Shown here in pieces: positions 1-6,874 of a DNA stretch of 64,000 bases. Under the pieces are notes generated by a model. The model was not told the DNA's origin. It made no database searches and was given only the letters and a program-made list of their open reading frames with translations. A program made the translations under genes and the position numbers. The first letter of the stretch is position 1. Each line of letters opens with the position of its first letter. Source of the DNA: Myxococcota bacterium (GTDB taxonomy: Bacteria; Myxococcota_A; UBA9160; UBA4427); the NCBI GenBank assembly GCA_029243605.1, contig JAQWRT010000065.1, positions 1 through 64,000 of the forward strand. Direction: 5' to 3'.

Positions 1-368
1 GCTTCCTCTTCTTCGATGGGAACGAACTGGTAGGGCAGAGCAATCTTCGCCGGCGCCTCAGTCCGCGACTCCACAGCGACGGCGGGCATATCGGCTATGC
101 CGTCCGTCCTTCCGCCCGCCGGCAGGGCCATGCCAGCGAAATTCTCCGGCAGACCCTGGGCGAGGCGAGGCGGATCGGCATCGCCCGAGCCCTGCTCACC
201 GTCGCCGCCACGAATCTCCCCTCGCTTCGCGTGGTCGAAAAGAACGGGGGGGTATTCGATGCGGAGACGGTCTCTCACAGAGACGGCGCAACCATGCGCC
301 GCTACTGGATCGAGACGGCCCCGGAGGCCGAAGGGAGCGAGATCGCTGCCGAGACCCGAACTGGCTAG
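1..368 (+). CDS. GNAT family N-acetyltransferase (5' truncated by window edge)
   Basis: The reading frame is open from base 3 to a TAG at 366-368, giving 121 residues with no start codon in the window. The motif HIGYAVRPSARRQGHASEIL (about residues 30-49) is the GNAT motif A (Q/RxxGxG/A) that binds the acetyl-CoA pyrophosphate. It is followed by a conserved asparagine stretch (TNLPSLRVVEKNGG) typical of motif B. Members transfer acetyl from acetyl-CoA to an amine; the substrate cannot be told from sequence. The tail after YWIE is short and acidic. The family assignment is firm, the specificity unknown. Confidence 0.82.
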   Translation, partial: FLFFDGNELVGQSNLRRRLSPRLHSDGGHIGYAVRPSARRQGHASEILRQTLGEARRIGIARALLTVAATNLPSLRVVEKNGGVFDAETVSHRDGATMRRYWIETAPEAEGSEIAAETRTG

Positions 369-444
369 CCTCGCCCAAGAGTCCCACCCGGCCCCCCGGT
401 CAAAATCATCTTCCGCCGCCGCCCCTTGGTCTTAGCTCCGAGTT

Positions 445-503
445 CCTTCAAGCCCCATGTCCCTCCAAGCCCCACGTCCCTCCAAGCCCCAAGTCCCTTC
501 AAG
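445..503. repeat. 17-bp tandem repeat, about 3.4 copies
   Basis: Three consecutive 17-bp units (445-461, 462-478, 479-495) of the form CCTYCAAGCCCCANGTC differ at one to two positions each. They are followed by a partial fourth unit that runs into CAAGAG. The array ends about 17 bp before the ATG of the downstream alpha/beta hydrolase, so it occupies that gene's leader. Its purine-rich continuation (AAGAGAGAAGAGAGAA) may supply the ribosome binding site. Function unknown. Confidence 0.85.
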
Positions 504-520
504 AGAGAAGAGAGAACGCC

Positions 521-1462
521 ATGCCCTCCACCCCCGCCAACGGAATCACCCTCGAATACCAGACCTTCGGCGACCCCGAAGCGCGGCCCCTGTTCTTGCT
601 GCGCGGCCTGGGCACACAGCTAATCCAGTGGGACCCGGCCCTCTGCGCCCACATCGCCGAGGCCGGCCACTTCCTCGTCATATTCGATAACCGGGACGTG
701 GGCCTCTCGACGCATTTCCGCGACGCCGCGCCCCCCGCCATCGCCGAAATCTTGGCGGCCCGGCAGGGCGGCAAGATTCCCGACGTCCCCTATACCCTGG
801 CCGACATGGCGGGGGACGTAACCGGCCTGATGGACGCCCTGGGCCTCGAGTCCGCGCATATCGCGGGGATCTCCATGGGAGGGATGATCGTCCAGCAAAC
901 CGCGCTGCAATGCCCCGAGCGCGTCCGCAGCATGACCTCGATCATGTCGTCCACCAGCGACCCCGCCCTGCCCGGCCCGACCCCCGAGGCCCAGGCGGCG
1001 CTGGTGGAGCCCGCGCCCAGGGAGCGCGAGGCCTACCTCGAATACAGCGTGCGCACGGGCCTGGCCTTCACGGGCAAGGGCCTCGGCGAGGGCTTTGCGT
1101 ACGACGCCGAAAAGCAGCGCGCCCTGGCCGGCCGGGTCTACGACCGGGCCTTCGACCCCGACGGCATCGCGCGCCAGATGGCCGCCGTGATGGCGTCGGG
1201 CTCGCGCGCCGAGGCCCTGGCTGGCCTAAGCGTTCCCTCCCTCGTCATCCACGGCGCCGACGACCCGCTGATTCCCCTGGCCGCGGGCCAGGCCACCGCC
1301 GACGCGATTCCGGGCGCGAAGATGGTGGTGGTCGAAGGCATGGGGCACGACCTGCCCCCCGGCGCCTGGCCCCCCATCGTCGAGGCTCTCTCTGCTCACA
1401 CCGAAGCGCACACCGCGGCCCACACCGAAGCCCACAGCGAGGCCCACGACCGCCCGCGCTGA
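521..1462 (+). CDS. alpha/beta-fold hydrolase
   Basis: A 313-residue cytoplasmic hydrolase. The nucleophile elbow GISMGG (residues 116-121, Ser118), an acid in HGADDP (Asp247/248) and the histidine of GMGHDL (His276) form a complete catalytic triad in the right order. The oxyanion-side loop RGLGTQ (29-34) replaces the usual HG. The layout resembles small-ester, epoxide or lactone hydrolases of the alpha/beta family, but the substrate is not evident. The C-terminus (residues 293-309) is an HxxA repeat rich in His, Glu and Ala that looks like a recent in-frame tandem expansion. The ATG follows a purine-rich stretch that can act as RBS. Confidence 0.85.
   Translation: MPSTPANGITLEYQTFGDPEARPLFLLRGLGTQLIQWDPALCAHIAEAGHFLVIFDNRDVGLSTHFRDAAPPAIAEILAARQGGKIPDVPYTLADMAGDVTGLMDALGLESAHIAGISMGGMIVQQTALQCPERVRSMTSIMSSTSDPALPGPTPEAQAALVEPAPREREAYLEYSVRTGLAFTGKGLGEGFAYDAEKQRALAGRVYDRAFDPDGIARQMAAVMASGSRAEALAGLSVPSLVIHGADDPLIPLAAGQATADAIPGAKMVVVEGMGHDLPPGAWPPIVEALSAHTEAHTAAHTEAHSEAHDRPR
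1397..1447 (+). repeat. in-frame 12-bp-period repeat encoding an HxxA tail
   Basis: The last codons of the alpha/beta hydrolase repeat with a 12-bp period (CACACCGAAGCG and variants), encoding HTEA-HTAA-HTEA-HSEA-H. The repeat lies outside the catalytic fold and ends 15 bp before the stop. It could create a metal-binding His-rich tail, or simply reflect slippage. Confidence 0.8.
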
Positions 1463-1463
1463 T

Positions 1464-1490
1464 CCCGGGACGACCCGAGTAGGTCCCGGG
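1464..1490. terminator. hairpin between convergent genes (probable bidirectional terminator)
   Basis: CCCGGGAC (1464-1471) and GTCCCGGG (1483-1490) form a perfect 8-bp stem with an 11-nt loop. It fills the 30-bp gap between the stop of the alpha/beta hydrolase and the stop of the convergent enoyl reductase gene. There is no U-run, so this is a terminator-like hairpin rather than a proven intrinsic terminator. Confidence 0.5.
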
Positions 1491-1492
1491 GG

Positions 1493-2749
1493 TCAGCCCA
1501 GGAGATCAAAGACCCGCTGGCCCTCGCCGAGTTCGGGATCCACCGCGTAGGGGGCCGAGTAGTCGACGCCCTCGACCTGCCAGCCGTAGAGCATGGCGTA
1601 CTCGCGCTTGAAGCGTTCGAGCCCCTGGGCGGTGATCTCGGGCGGCGGGCCGGGCTGCCCCTCGCTCCAGAGCCCGGCGATGGTGGCCTGGAGCCCCGGC
1701 TCGAGTTCCCGGCTGTCGAGGCGAAGCCTTCCGGCCTCGTCGAGTTGGCCCCGCCAGGGTTCTCCCTCGCCATAAAGAGCCCGGGTGAAATCGATTCCGA
1801 TATCCAGGGGGTCGGCGTAGACGCCCTTGCCCGCGTCGTCGCAGCCGAGATAATCCGAGACGTACCGCAGCATGGCGGGAATCGCGACCGAGGCGGCGGT
1901 CACCACGGCGGGGTTCATCACGGTAAAGGCCTTGCCCCCCACGCTTGCGGCCACCCGGGCGTCCAGGGCGGCGGTGGTGGCATCGATATGCTTCTTCGCC
2001 GCGCCGAGCGCGCCGTCCCAGTACATGCGGCGCAGGGGCTCGAGTTCCGGCCCGATATAGGAGAGCGCGGTCACGGTCATGCCCTGGGCAGCCAGCCCCG
2101 AGTAGAGCAGCGCGCTGACCCACATCTCCAGGTCGCCGCCGCCCATGACGCGCACGGTATTCTCGACGGCCAGGTCGTCGGCCACCTCCACCCGGATGGG
2201 TTCGAGCTCACCCGACTTGTAGCCGAGGCCGAGAACCTCGAGGGGCTCGCCCATGACGAGGAGCGAGGAATTCCATTCCTGGCCCAGGTGCGAACGCCGG
2301 GGGGCCGCCACGCTGTAGACCACGAGATCGATGGACACGCCCTGGGCGCGCAGATCCGCCACCACCCGGTCTCGAGTGGTGGCCGCGAAGGCGTCTCCCA
2401 GATAGGTCTGAAAGGCTTCGTCGCCGGCGTGGAGGGTGTCGGTGAGGTACCAGCCCGGCGACGACATGGCGAGTTTCTCGCCCCGGAAGGCCGGCGCGGT
2501 CTCATAGCCGATGCCAATGATGCGCTCGAAGCCGGCCTGGCGAAGCGCGATGGCCGTGGAGCTCCCGTAGCCAAAGCTGGTGCTGCCGAGAACCAGCGCC
2601 GTCTTGCCCTGGGCCGCCGCCAAGGGCTTCTCAAAGGCGTCCCTCGCCCGCTCGATTTGCCGCTGGGCGAGCACCCGGCAGCCCTCGGGGTGGGCGGTCA
2701 AAACGAATAGGCCGCGCGCGCGCGGCGACTCCAGAACGAGTTCGGTCAC
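1493..2749 (-). CDS. fabV: trans-2-enoyl-CoA / enoyl-ACP reductase (FabV/TER family)
   Basis: A 418-residue NADH-dependent reductase that saturates the 2,3 double bond of enoyl-ACP or enoyl-CoA (crotonyl-CoA to butyryl-CoA in TER). The FabV/TER signature Y-x8-K is present (Tyr243, Lys252, in YWDGALGAAKK). The N-terminal Rossmann motif GSTSFGYGSS and the family-specific stretches NPAVVTAAS and DIGIDFTRALYG are also present. Length fits the family (about 400). A GTG start at 2749 is preferred because AGAGGA precedes it by 6 bp; an upstream TTG at 2767 would add six residues. It lies among acyl-CoA genes, but whether it serves fatty-acid synthesis or CoA esters cannot be decided from sequence. 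Confidence 0.92.
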   Translation of the reverse strand: MTELVLESPRARGLFVLTAHPEGCRVLAQRQIERARDAFEKPLAAAQGKTALVLGSTSFGYGSSTAIALRQAGFERIIGIGYETAPAFRGEKLAMSSPGWYLTDTLHAGDEAFQTYLGDAFAATTRDRVVADLRAQGVSIDLVVYSVAAPRRSHLGQEWNSSLLVMGEPLEVLGLGYKSGELEPIRVEVADDLAVENTVRVMGGGDLEMWVSALLYSGLAAQGMTVTALSYIGPELEPLRRMYWDGALGAAKKHIDATTAALDARVAASVGGKAFTVMNPAVVTAASVAIPAMLRYVSDYLGCDDAGKGVYADPLDIGIDFTRALYGEGEPWRGQLDEAGRLRLDSRELEPGLQATIAGLWSEGQPGPPPEITAQGLERFKREYAMLYGWQVEGVDYSAPYAVDPELGEGQRVFDLLG

Positions 2750-2901
2750 ATTGTCCTCTTTTTTCAACTGGGGCCCGGGGAGACGGCCAGACTATCGCCC
2801 AGCTGACCCGGTCCCGCAGGCCGGAACCGCCGGGCCGGAGTCATGGACACCCGACTTCCGGCGCAATACGATACGACAGAGGCGATGAATGCTTCTCCAC
2901 C

Positions 2902-2989
2902 CTCGCTACACCTTCACTAAGCCTTCGCTAAGCCCTCGCTAAGCCCTCACTAAGCCCGCACAAACCCTGCACAGACCCTGCGCAGGCCC
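2902..2989. repeat. 11-bp tandem repeat, about 8 degenerate copies
   Basis: Eight consecutive 11-bp units run from 2902 to 2989. The best-conserved four (2913-2956) follow TTCRCTAAGCC / CTCRCTAAGCC, and the last three decay to YGCACARACCC forms. The array sits in the 303-bp non-coding gap between the divergent fabV and DUF2855 genes and ends about 60 bp upstream of the latter. An 11-bp period is close to one helical turn, so every unit faces the same side of the DNA. Nothing else was recognised in this gap. Confidence 0.85.
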
Positions 2990-3052
2990 TCCACGCCCAC
3001 CGACGGCCGCCCCTGAACCGGCGCCGGCTTGCATCACCCGGAGCAAACACCC

Positions 3053-4168
3053 ATGACCGAACACGAAAACGTCGATTTCCTGATCCACAAGACTCAATGG
3101 CGGGAAACCCGCTTCGAGGAGCGAACCATTTCGGACGATCTGGCCCCGGGGCAGGTCCTCTTCCGAGTCGACCGCTTCGCCTTCACGGCCAACAACATCA
3201 CCTATGCGGCCGCGGGCGACCTGCTCGGCTACTGGCGTTTTTTCCCCGCCCAAGAGGGCTGGGGACGGCTTCCCACCATGGGCTACGGCGACGTCGTGGC
3301 CTCCACGCATCCGGACGTCGCCGTGGGGACCCGCTGCTTCGGTTTCTACCCCATGTCCAACTACCTGTGCATCGAGCCGGCGTCGGCCAGCGCAACCTCC
3401 ATCGTCGACGGCATCGCCCACCGCGCGGACCTTTCGCCGTTCTACAACCAATACACCCCTGTGGACACGGATCCCCTCTACTCGGCGGAGCACGAAGACG
3501 AAACGATCCTCATGCGCGGGCTCTACATGACCTCGTTTCTTTCCGAGGATTCTCTTGCCGACAACGGCCTCTACGGCGCCAAGGCCGTGCTCATTTCCAG
3601 CGCCTCGAGCAAGACCTCCATCGCCCTGGCGTTTCGCCTCAAACAAACCGGCTCAGCCCAGCCCATCGGACTGACCTCGCCGGGCAACCTCGATTTCGTC
3701 AAGAGCCTGGGCTGCTACGACCAGGTCGTGGAGTACGGCGCCATCGACTCGCTGCCCACCACCCTGCCCGTCGCCTTTGTCGACATGGCCGGCAGCGACA
3801 GCATCACCCGGACGATTCACACCCACTTCGGCAGCCAATTGCGCCACAGCCAACGCATCGGAGTCACCCACTGGGAAGAGAGCCCGAACGAGGAGCCCCT
3901 TCCCGGCCCCGAGCGCGAGTTCTTTTTCGCGCCCGCCCAGGCCCAAAAGCGAGTCGGCGATTGGGGGGCGGAAGGCTTCCACCAACGCCTGAGCGAGGGC
4001 TGGAGCGCTTTTCGGGATGCCAGCCCCGCGTGGCTTCGGGTGGAGCGCGGGTACGGACGCGAGGCCATTCCTCCCGTCTATCAGGACACCTTGGAAGGAA
4101 GAACCCGGCCCGATCGGGGCCAGGTGCTCTCGCTCTGGGAGAACGAGGATGCCGCCGGCGGGCGATAA
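3053..4168 (+). CDS. DUF2855 family protein
   Basis: A 371-residue soluble protein resembling the DUF2855 family, which has a remote medium-chain dehydrogenase/reductase look. The N-terminal part has GxVLFRVDRFAFTANNITYA (about residues 32-52), like the GroES-like domain of MDR enzymes. The central part (YGAKAVLISSASSKTS) resembles a nucleotide-binding turn without the classical GxGxxG. No biochemical function is established for the family. The ATG at 3053 is chosen because CGGAG precedes it by about 9 bp; an in-frame ATG at 3029 is less well placed. Its 3' end overlaps the start of rsmJ by 20 bp, suggesting co-transcription. Confidence 0.8.
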   Translation: MTEHENVDFLIHKTQWRETRFEERTISDDLAPGQVLFRVDRFAFTANNITYAAAGDLLGYWRFFPAQEGWGRLPTMGYGDVVASTHPDVAVGTRCFGFYPMSNYLCIEPASASATSIVDGIAHRADLSPFYNQYTPVDTDPLYSAEHEDETILMRGLYMTSFLSEDSLADNGLYGAKAVLISSASSKTSIALAFRLKQTGSAQPIGLTSPGNLDFVKSLGCYDQVVEYGAIDSLPTTLPVAFVDMAGSDSITRTIHTHFGSQLRHSQRIGVTHWEESPNEEPLPGPEREFFFAPAQAQKRVGDWGAEGFHQRLSEGWSAFRDASPAWLRVERGYGREAIPPVYQDTLEGRTRPDRGQVLSLWENEDAAGGR

Positions 4169-4994
4169 GAACCCGGCCCAGGAGGGCGACGGAGCCCTTG
4201 CCCGGCAAGGCAACGCACCCGTCGTCGTTCTGTCCCCGGAGCCCGGCGCCCTCGAGGCTTCGGCCGCCTCGGCTCTGGCCGAGAAGCTGGGGCTCCCCCT
4301 GCGCCCGGCGTCCGAGTTGAGCGAAGACGAACTCGTCCTCGCTCGGAGCCACGAAGCCCTCGAACTCTGGGCCGGAGGCGAGCCCCGACAAGGCCGCGCC
4401 CGGGTAGAGTGGAGCCAAAGGCCGGGTCCCGGACGCAGCCCGGGCGAGGCCCTCGGCCAGCCCCTTCAGCGGGCCATTGGGCGCTCCCTCGGCCTGGTCG
4501 TGGACGCCACTGCGGGTTTCGGCACCGACGCCTTCGCCCTCGCGTGCCGGGGGCACCGGGTGCTCGCCCTCGAGCGCTCGCCGGTGATGGCAGCGCTCCT
4601 CGAGGATGGGCGCGAGCGGGCCCTCGCCGACCCGGAACTCCGGGAGCCCGCCGCCCGCATCGAAATTCGCTGGGGGGACGCCCGGCAGGCCCTGGTGGAA
4701 CTCGACGAAGCCCCGGATGCGATCTATATCGACCCCATGTACCCGGTCCCGACGCGAACCAAGGCGGCCCTGCCCCCGCTGAAGATCCAACTGCTCCGGC
4801 GCCTGGTGGGCGCCGACCTCGACGCCGAGTCCCTGCTCGCCGCCGCCCTGGCGACCCGGGCGCGCCGGGTCGTCGTCAAGCGTCCGCCCACGGCCCCGGT
4901 CTGGCCCGGCCCCCTGGCGGACAGCCACACCGGCAAACTCGTCCGCTACGACGTGTACCACGCGGCGGCCCCGGGCCGCCCGGAGGGCCCCTGA
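4149..4994 (+). CDS. rsmJ: 16S rRNA (guanine1516-N2)-methyltransferase RsmJ-like
   Basis: A 281-residue class I SAM-dependent methyltransferase. RsmJ hallmarks are visible in order: VVDATAGFGTDAFALA (SAM motif I), VLALERSPVMAALLEDG (motif II), YIDPMYP (a DPMxP catalytic motif for N2 guanine methylation), VGADLDAESLL, and RVVVKRP near the end. RsmJ methylates G1516 of 16S rRNA in the small subunit. The ATG at 4149 overlaps the preceding gene by 20 bp; the frame is open further upstream but that part matches nothing. It is followed 3 bp later by rsmE, giving a two-gene 16S rRNA modification unit. The E. coli protein is about 250 residues, so the first 20-40 residues here are an extension. Confidence 0.88.
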   Translation: MPPAGDKNPAQEGDGALARQGNAPVVVLSPEPGALEASAASALAEKLGLPLRPASELSEDELVLARSHEALELWAGGEPRQGRARVEWSQRPGPGRSPGEALGQPLQRAIGRSLGLVVDATAGFGTDAFALACRGHRVLALERSPVMAALLEDGRERALADPELREPAARIEIRWGDARQALVELDEAPDAIYIDPMYPVPTRTKAALPPLKIQLLRRLVGADLDAESLLAAALATRARRVVVKRPPTAPVWPGPLADSHTGKLVRYDVYHAAAPGRPEGP

Positions 4995-4997
4995 GCC

Positions 4998-5705
4998 GTG
5001 GCCGAGAAATGGTTCTACGCCGAAGCGATCCCCGAGCCCGGGGAAATCGTGGTGCTCGACGCCGAGGAAACCCGGCACGCCACCCGCTCGCGCCACCTCG
5101 AGACCGGCTCCGAAGCCACGCTCTTCGACGGTCAGGGCCGCACTGCACGGATTCGCCTGGCCGAGGTCAGCCGCCGCAGCGCCACCGCAGTCGTCCTCGA
5201 GGCCCAAGAACACCCGGCCCCCAGGCGCCGAATTCACCTCGCCTGCGCCCTGCCCAAGGGCGACCGGATCTCCACCCTGCTCTCCATGGCCACCCAACTC
5301 GGCATGACCGATTTCACTCCCCTCGCCGCCCAGCGCAGCGTCGTCCGCCCCGGGCCCGAGGCCCCGGAACGCTGGCTTCGCATCGTCCGCGAGGCGGGCA
5401 AGCAGAGCCGGCGGCCGTGGCAACCCGCCTTCCACCCGCCGCAATCTCCCCAGGAAGCCGCGGAGAGCGCGGCCCCGGAAACCCGGGTCTGGCTGATGGA
5501 CGCGGAGGGAGAAAAACCCGAGGCCGAGCACGCCCAGGAAGCCGGGGACCTCCTGCTCCTCGTCGGGCCCGAGGGCGGCTTCGCTCCCGAGGAGCTTGGG
5601 CAGATCAAGGCCGCCGGTGCCCGAGGCCTGACCCTCTCGTCGGGCATCCTGCGGATCGAAACCGCCGCCGTCGCGGCCTTGGCCCGACTGGGCCGGCAGG
5701 ACTGA
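4998..5705 (+). CDS. rsmE: 16S rRNA (uracil1498-N3)-methyltransferase RsmE
   Basis: A 235-residue SPOUT-class methyltransferase. It has an N-terminal PUA-like region (EETRHATRSRHLETGSEATLFDG about residues 24-46) and the trefoil-knot SAM site, with LLLVGPEGGF followed by LSSGILRIETAAVAAL at the C-terminus. RsmE methylates N3 of U1498 in the decoding region of 16S rRNA. The start is GTG at 4998, 3 bp after the rsmJ stop, so the two are probably translationally linked. Length matches the family (about 240). The gene converges on nadA. Confidence 0.93.
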   Translation: MAEKWFYAEAIPEPGEIVVLDAEETRHATRSRHLETGSEATLFDGQGRTARIRLAEVSRRSATAVVLEAQEHPAPRRRIHLACALPKGDRISTLLSMATQLGMTDFTPLAAQRSVVRPGPEAPERWLRIVREAGKQSRRPWQPAFHPPQSPQEAAESAAPETRVWLMDAEGEKPEAEHAQEAGDLLLLVGPEGGFAPEELGQIKAAGARGLTLSSGILRIETAAVAALARLGRQD

Positions 5706-5718
5706 GCCGGCCCGAAGC

Positions 5719-6663
5719 TCAGGAGAGTTCGAGCATTCGCTCGATGGGCACCCGAGCCCGCTCGGCGATGGCCGGATCCACGGTGACTTCCGGGCCGAGG
5801 TCGCGCAGGGCGAGGTAGAGCTTCTCGACGTCGTTGAGGCGCATGAACGGGCACAGACTACAGGCGCAGCTCTCGTCCGCGCCCGGGGCGGCGATCAATT
5901 CCTTGTTCGGGGCCTGCTGGCGGATCGAGTGGAAGACCCCTTCCTCCGTGGCCACGATGGACGCCCGCTCGGGAAATTCCACCGCGCGCTGAATGATCCC
6001 CGTGGTGGAGGCGACGAAATCGGCCTGGTCGAGCACGGCCTGATCGCATTCGGGATGGGCGAGGACATCCGCCTCGGGGTGGCGCACCTTGAGCCGCGCG
6101 AGTTCCCGGGCGCTGAACTGCTCGTGCACCACGCAGGCCCCGGGCCAGACGATGAGATCGTCCCGGCCGGTCTGATTGGAAACCCAACGTGCCAGGTGGC
6201 GATCCGGGGCAAAAACCAGAGGTGCGCCGTCGAAGGATTCCACCATCTTCACCGCGTTCGACGAGGTGCAGATGAGATCGCTCATGGCCTTCACCTCGGC
6301 CGAAGCATTGATATAGGTCAGCACCTTCGCTCCCGGGTGCTGGGCGGTGAAGGCCGCAAAATCGTCCGCCGGGCAACCGTCGGCCAGGGAACAGCCCGCG
6401 TCCATATCCGGCACCACCACCGGGCGACCCGGGTTGAGGATCGCGGCGGTCTCGGCCATGAAGTGCACGCCACAAAAGGCGATCACTTCGCAGTCGGCAT
6501 TCTGTGCCGCCCGGGCAAGGGCCAGGGAATCCCCCACCACATCGGCGAGGTCCTGGATCGCATCTTCCTGATAATAGTGCGCGAGGATCAGCGCCTTGCG
6601 TTCGCGCTTGAGGTCGAGGATCGCCGCCTCGAGGTCGTCCGGAAACTCTTCATTCGGGGCCAT
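5719..6663 (-). CDS. nadA: quinolinate synthase NadA
   Basis: A 314-residue [4Fe-4S] enzyme that condenses iminoaspartate with dihydroxyacetone phosphate to quinolinate in de novo NAD synthesis. The family landmarks are ALILAHYYQ near the N-terminus, PDMDAGCSLADGC, PGACVVHEQF and CACSLCPFM near the C-terminus; the cysteines in the last three supply the three cluster ligands. Length and spacing are normal. nadB and nadC are not in the window, so the gene stands apart from the rest of the pathway. Confidence 0.96.
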   Translation of the reverse strand: MAPNEEFPDDLEAAILDLKRERKALILAHYYQEDAIQDLADVVGDSLALARAAQNADCEVIAFCGVHFMAETAAILNPGRPVVVPDMDAGCSLADGCPADDFAAFTAQHPGAKVLTYINASAEVKAMSDLICTSSNAVKMVESFDGAPLVFAPDRHLARWVSNQTGRDDLIVWPGACVVHEQFSARELARLKVRHPEADVLAHPECDQAVLDQADFVASTTGIIQRAVEFPERASIVATEEGVFHSIRQQAPNKELIAAPGADESCACSLCPFMRLNDVEKLYLALRDLGPEVTVDPAIAERARVPIERMLELS

Positions 6664-6874
6664 GGGCTACCGCGATCACTTTCTGGGCTGAAAACACAAC
6701 TGGCTTGGGGCGCTCAACGTAGCGCAGGCCTGTAGCCCAGATAAGAGCGCTGCCCGGCGAGTTTCATCGGGGGGTTTGTTCCGCCACAGGCTTTTCGTTA
6801 ATTTTGTCGACCACTTAGCCCCCGGGCAAAGCCACTCTCGCCCGCGAACCCAAAGCACGCCCCCGGAGACCCCG

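Noticed and set aside
2902-2989. CRISPR array
   Set aside because: Units are 11 bp and directly adjacent, with no spacers.
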